From Alteribacillus sp. YIM 98480 (GTDB taxonomy: Bacteria > Bacillota > Bacilli > Bacillales > Marinococcaceae): a stretch of DNA of 64,000 bases. Both the position numbers and the translations under genes were made by a program. Of the stretch, positions 62,602 to 64,000 are shown one piece after another. Below the pieces are notes generated by a model. It saw only the letters and a program-made list of their open reading frames with translations. It did no database searches and was not told where the DNA came from. The stretch lies in assembly GCF_009765375.1 (NCBI RefSeq), contig NZ_VTOK01000002.1, forward strand, positions 124,001-188,000, written 5' to 3'. Each line of letters begins with the position of its first letter. The first letter of the stretch is position 1.

Positions 62602-63024
62602 ATGACTTTTTTATCAGATGAAATCCTACAACAAAAAACCTCACAAGAATTGACAATGATGTTATACGAAGCATGTGAACAAAGTCTAGAAGAAGCAATT
62701 TCCTCTATTGAAAAAAAAGATTATATGCTCGCAAACAAGAAATTTCAGCGGGCGGTAGATATTCTCGAACGCCTTGGTGTTGGCTTAAATTATGATGCCG
62801 GCATCATAGCAGATGAATTAGATGCTTTGTATAACTATATGAGTGAGCTCTTAATAATAGCGAATATCGAGAAAAATATAGAAAAAGCCAAAGAAGCAGC
62901 AAGTATATTGCACGTCATTTCTGCTGCCTGGAATGAGGCAATTCTTACACAAACAGATAAACAATCAAAAACTGTGCGGGCAAGAAAAAATGCTTATGAA
63001 AAGAATGCATTGTATGCTGAATAG
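62602..63024 (+). CDS. fliS: Flagellin chaperone FliS
   Basis: 140 residues from the ATG at 62602 (AAAGGGG 7 bases before); ATG at 62596 abuts the ribosome site. The helical FliS core is visible: SQELTMMLYEACEQSLEEAI, YMLANKKFQRAVDILERLGV and LYNYMSELLIIANIEKNIE, ending AAWNEAILTQ. It binds the flagellin C-terminus to prevent early polymerisation. It lies 20 bp before the flagellin gene, which is its client, whereas in B. subtilis fliS follows fliD. Confidence 0.86.
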   Translation: MTFLSDEILQQKTSQELTMMLYEACEQSLEEAISSIEKKDYMLANKKFQRAVDILERLGVGLNYDAGIIADELDALYNYMSELLIIANIEKNIEKAKEAASILHVISAAWNEAILTQTDKQSKTVRARKNAYEKNALYAE

Positions 63025-63043
63025 TGGAAAAGGGGCGTAAAGA

Positions 63044-64000
63044 GTGAAGATAAATAATAACATTCAAGCATTAAATGCTTATCGGAATTTAAATCAAAAC
63101 CAAAATCAAGTATCAAAAAACTTAGAAAAACTTTCATCCGGCCTTCGGATTAACCGTGCTTCTGATGATGCAGCTGGACTTGCGATTTCTGAAAAAATGC
63201 GTTCCCAAATTAGAGGGTTAAAGCAGTCTGAACGAAATTCAATGGATGGCATTTCATTAATGCAAACTTCAGAAGGTGCCATGCAGGAGATTCACTCAAT
63301 GCTGCAGCGCATGAGGGAACTGGCAGTACAAGCATCCAATGATACAAATACAGAATATGACCGTGAACAGCTGCAAAAAGAAATATCAGAGCTGACAAAA
63401 GAAATTGACAGTATTTCTGATAAAACCGAATTTAATACGAAAAAACTGCTCGATGGGTCAAGTGCTGTTTACTCGTATTTAAACGAAGATGAAAATAATG
63501 CTAATCTAGCCTCTCCGCCAGTTCCGTTGGATACTGAAATGCAGCCAGGTGACTATAGTATATCTGTTACAGAAAAAAGTTTAAAAATAGATGGTGCAGA
63601 CGAGGTGCTGTCAATCCAAGATGAAGTGACTGTAAATGAAAATCAGAGATTGGGTGAATACACTATAGAAGTAGAAGATTTAGACGATGAATCTGCATTC
63701 GTAACACTTTACGATGATAAAGGAATTGAAATAGACAGTCAAAAAATCTCAGATGAAGAACAATCGAACGTAGGCGGGATTGAATTATCCTTGGATGACA
63801 TTACTGCAGAGGGTAAAAGCAAGTTCAGACTCGAAGCCGAAGGAACGTTTGAATTGCTTATCGGTGCTGAAGATAACATTGAATTAAAAGAAGAAGTTTC
63901 AACGAAAGATGGCAAAATCCAGCTGGGGGATTTAGAGTTGGAGTTTAGCGCTAACATTAGTGATGGGTCATCTAATTTTCATGTTATCAACAACTCTCTT
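63044..64000 (+). CDS. hag: Flagellin, N-terminal part (runs off the window)
   Basis: 319 codons open to the right edge, starting with GTG at 63044 after AAAAGGGGCG. The conserved D0/D1 N-terminus is clear: [59 protein letters not shown] and [18 protein letters not shown]. From about residue 145 a variable, strongly acidic region begins ([36 protein letters not shown]), an outer domain absent from the compact B. subtilis Hag. The untranslated gap to fliS is only 19 bases. Confidence 0.95.
   Translation, partial: MKINNNIQALNAYRNLNQNQNQVSKNLEKLSSGLRINRASDDAAGLAISEKMRSQIRGLKQSERNSMDGISLMQTSEGAMQEIHSMLQRMRELAVQASNDTNTEYDREQLQKEISELTKEIDSISDKTEFNTKKLLDGSSAVYSYLNEDENNANLASPPVPLDTEMQPGDYSISVTEKSLKIDGADEVLSIQDEVTVNENQRLGEYTIEVEDLDDESAFVTLYDDKGIEIDSQKISDEEQSNVGGIELSLDDITAEGKSKFRLEAEGTFELLIGAEDNIELKEEVSTKDGKIQLGDLELEFSANISDGSSNFHVINNSL

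Noticed and set aside
1-64000. CRISPR arrays, prophage or intact transposase genes
   Set aside because: No regularly spaced direct repeats, phage structural genes or transposase motifs (DDE, serine or HUH type) were seen.

Overview
The window is a low-GC Firmicutes chromosome segment. Gene content and order match the Bacillus subtilis yqh-yqi-yqj region, so this is a spore-forming member of the Bacillaceae or a close relative (spoIIIAA-AH, spoIVB and spo0A are all present). Three things point to a halophilic or alkaliphilic lineage rather than B. subtilis itself: an OLE RNA with its partner gene oapA between ispA and dxs, very acidic extracytoplasmic domains (SpoIIIAF/AG/AH, the flagellin variable region, the ZnuA-like loop), and a B12-dependent (class II) ribonucleotide reductase. 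The species cannot be named from the sequence alone.

Layout. 1-1.8 kb, minus strand: yqhG (partial) and the SNF2-type helicase yqhH. 2-6.2 kb: a tandem glycine riboswitch with terminator controlling gcvT-gcvPA-gcvPB (glycine cleavage). 6.4-9.2 kb: rhodanese yqhL, lipoyl/octanoyl transferase lipM, D-amino-acid transaminase dat. 9.6-12.2 kb: nrdJ behind candidate NrdR boxes. 12.5-17.2 kb: mntR, patatin-like yqhO, a PAP2-like membrane protein that has lost its catalytic motifs, yqhP, a ~0.95 kb gene-free gap where yqhQ would be expected, and yqhR. 17.3-19 kb: M24 peptidase yqhT and efp. 19.4-24.7 kb: the complete spoIIIAA-AH operon. 24.8-36.1 kb: an unrecognised acidic protein in the place of accB/accC, then yqhY, nusB, folD, xseA, xseB, ispA, OLE RNA, oapA, dxs, yqxC, argR and recN. 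36.2-38.5 kb: spoIVB and spo0A. 39-41.7 kb: a SteA-like / family 2 glycosyltransferase / MraY-like membrane protein cluster. 41.8-50.7 kb: yqzF, the sigma-54 activator bkdR, a sigma-54 promoter, leucine dehydrogenase, and lpdV-bkdAA-bkdAB-bkdB (branched-chain keto acid dehydrogenase). 50.9-52.5 kb: a Zur-controlled zinc-binding lipoprotein and bacilliredoxin brxB. 52.8-57.6 kb: an unknown helical protein, tRNA-Arg(CCG), yqjA, an L,D-transpeptidase, a Prli42-like miniprotein, methylmalonyl-CoA epimerase, the M20 peptidase yqjE and a MarR/Hpr-like regulator. 57.8-64 kb: dinB, then a flagellar group of ylqG-like giant, ylqH (FlhB C-terminal homologue), fliS and the 5' part of flagellin.

The most unusual structure is a modular family of interspersed intergenic repeats, each copy about 90-430 bp. 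At least five copies start directly at the T-tract of an intrinsic terminator. Their outer arms (AGCGCAAGCGCC / GGCGCTTGCGCT) form an inverted repeat that covaries between copies, so the element folds and the fold is under selection. These repeats account for most of the larger intergenic gaps. The OLE RNA closes with a perfect 10-bp terminal helix visible in the sequence.

Compared with B. subtilis, several genes are absent from their usual places: yqhQ, aroQ/yqhS, accB/accC, ptb, buk and yqjD. Repeat fragments sit in several of these gaps. All statements about families and synteny come from memory; no search was run.
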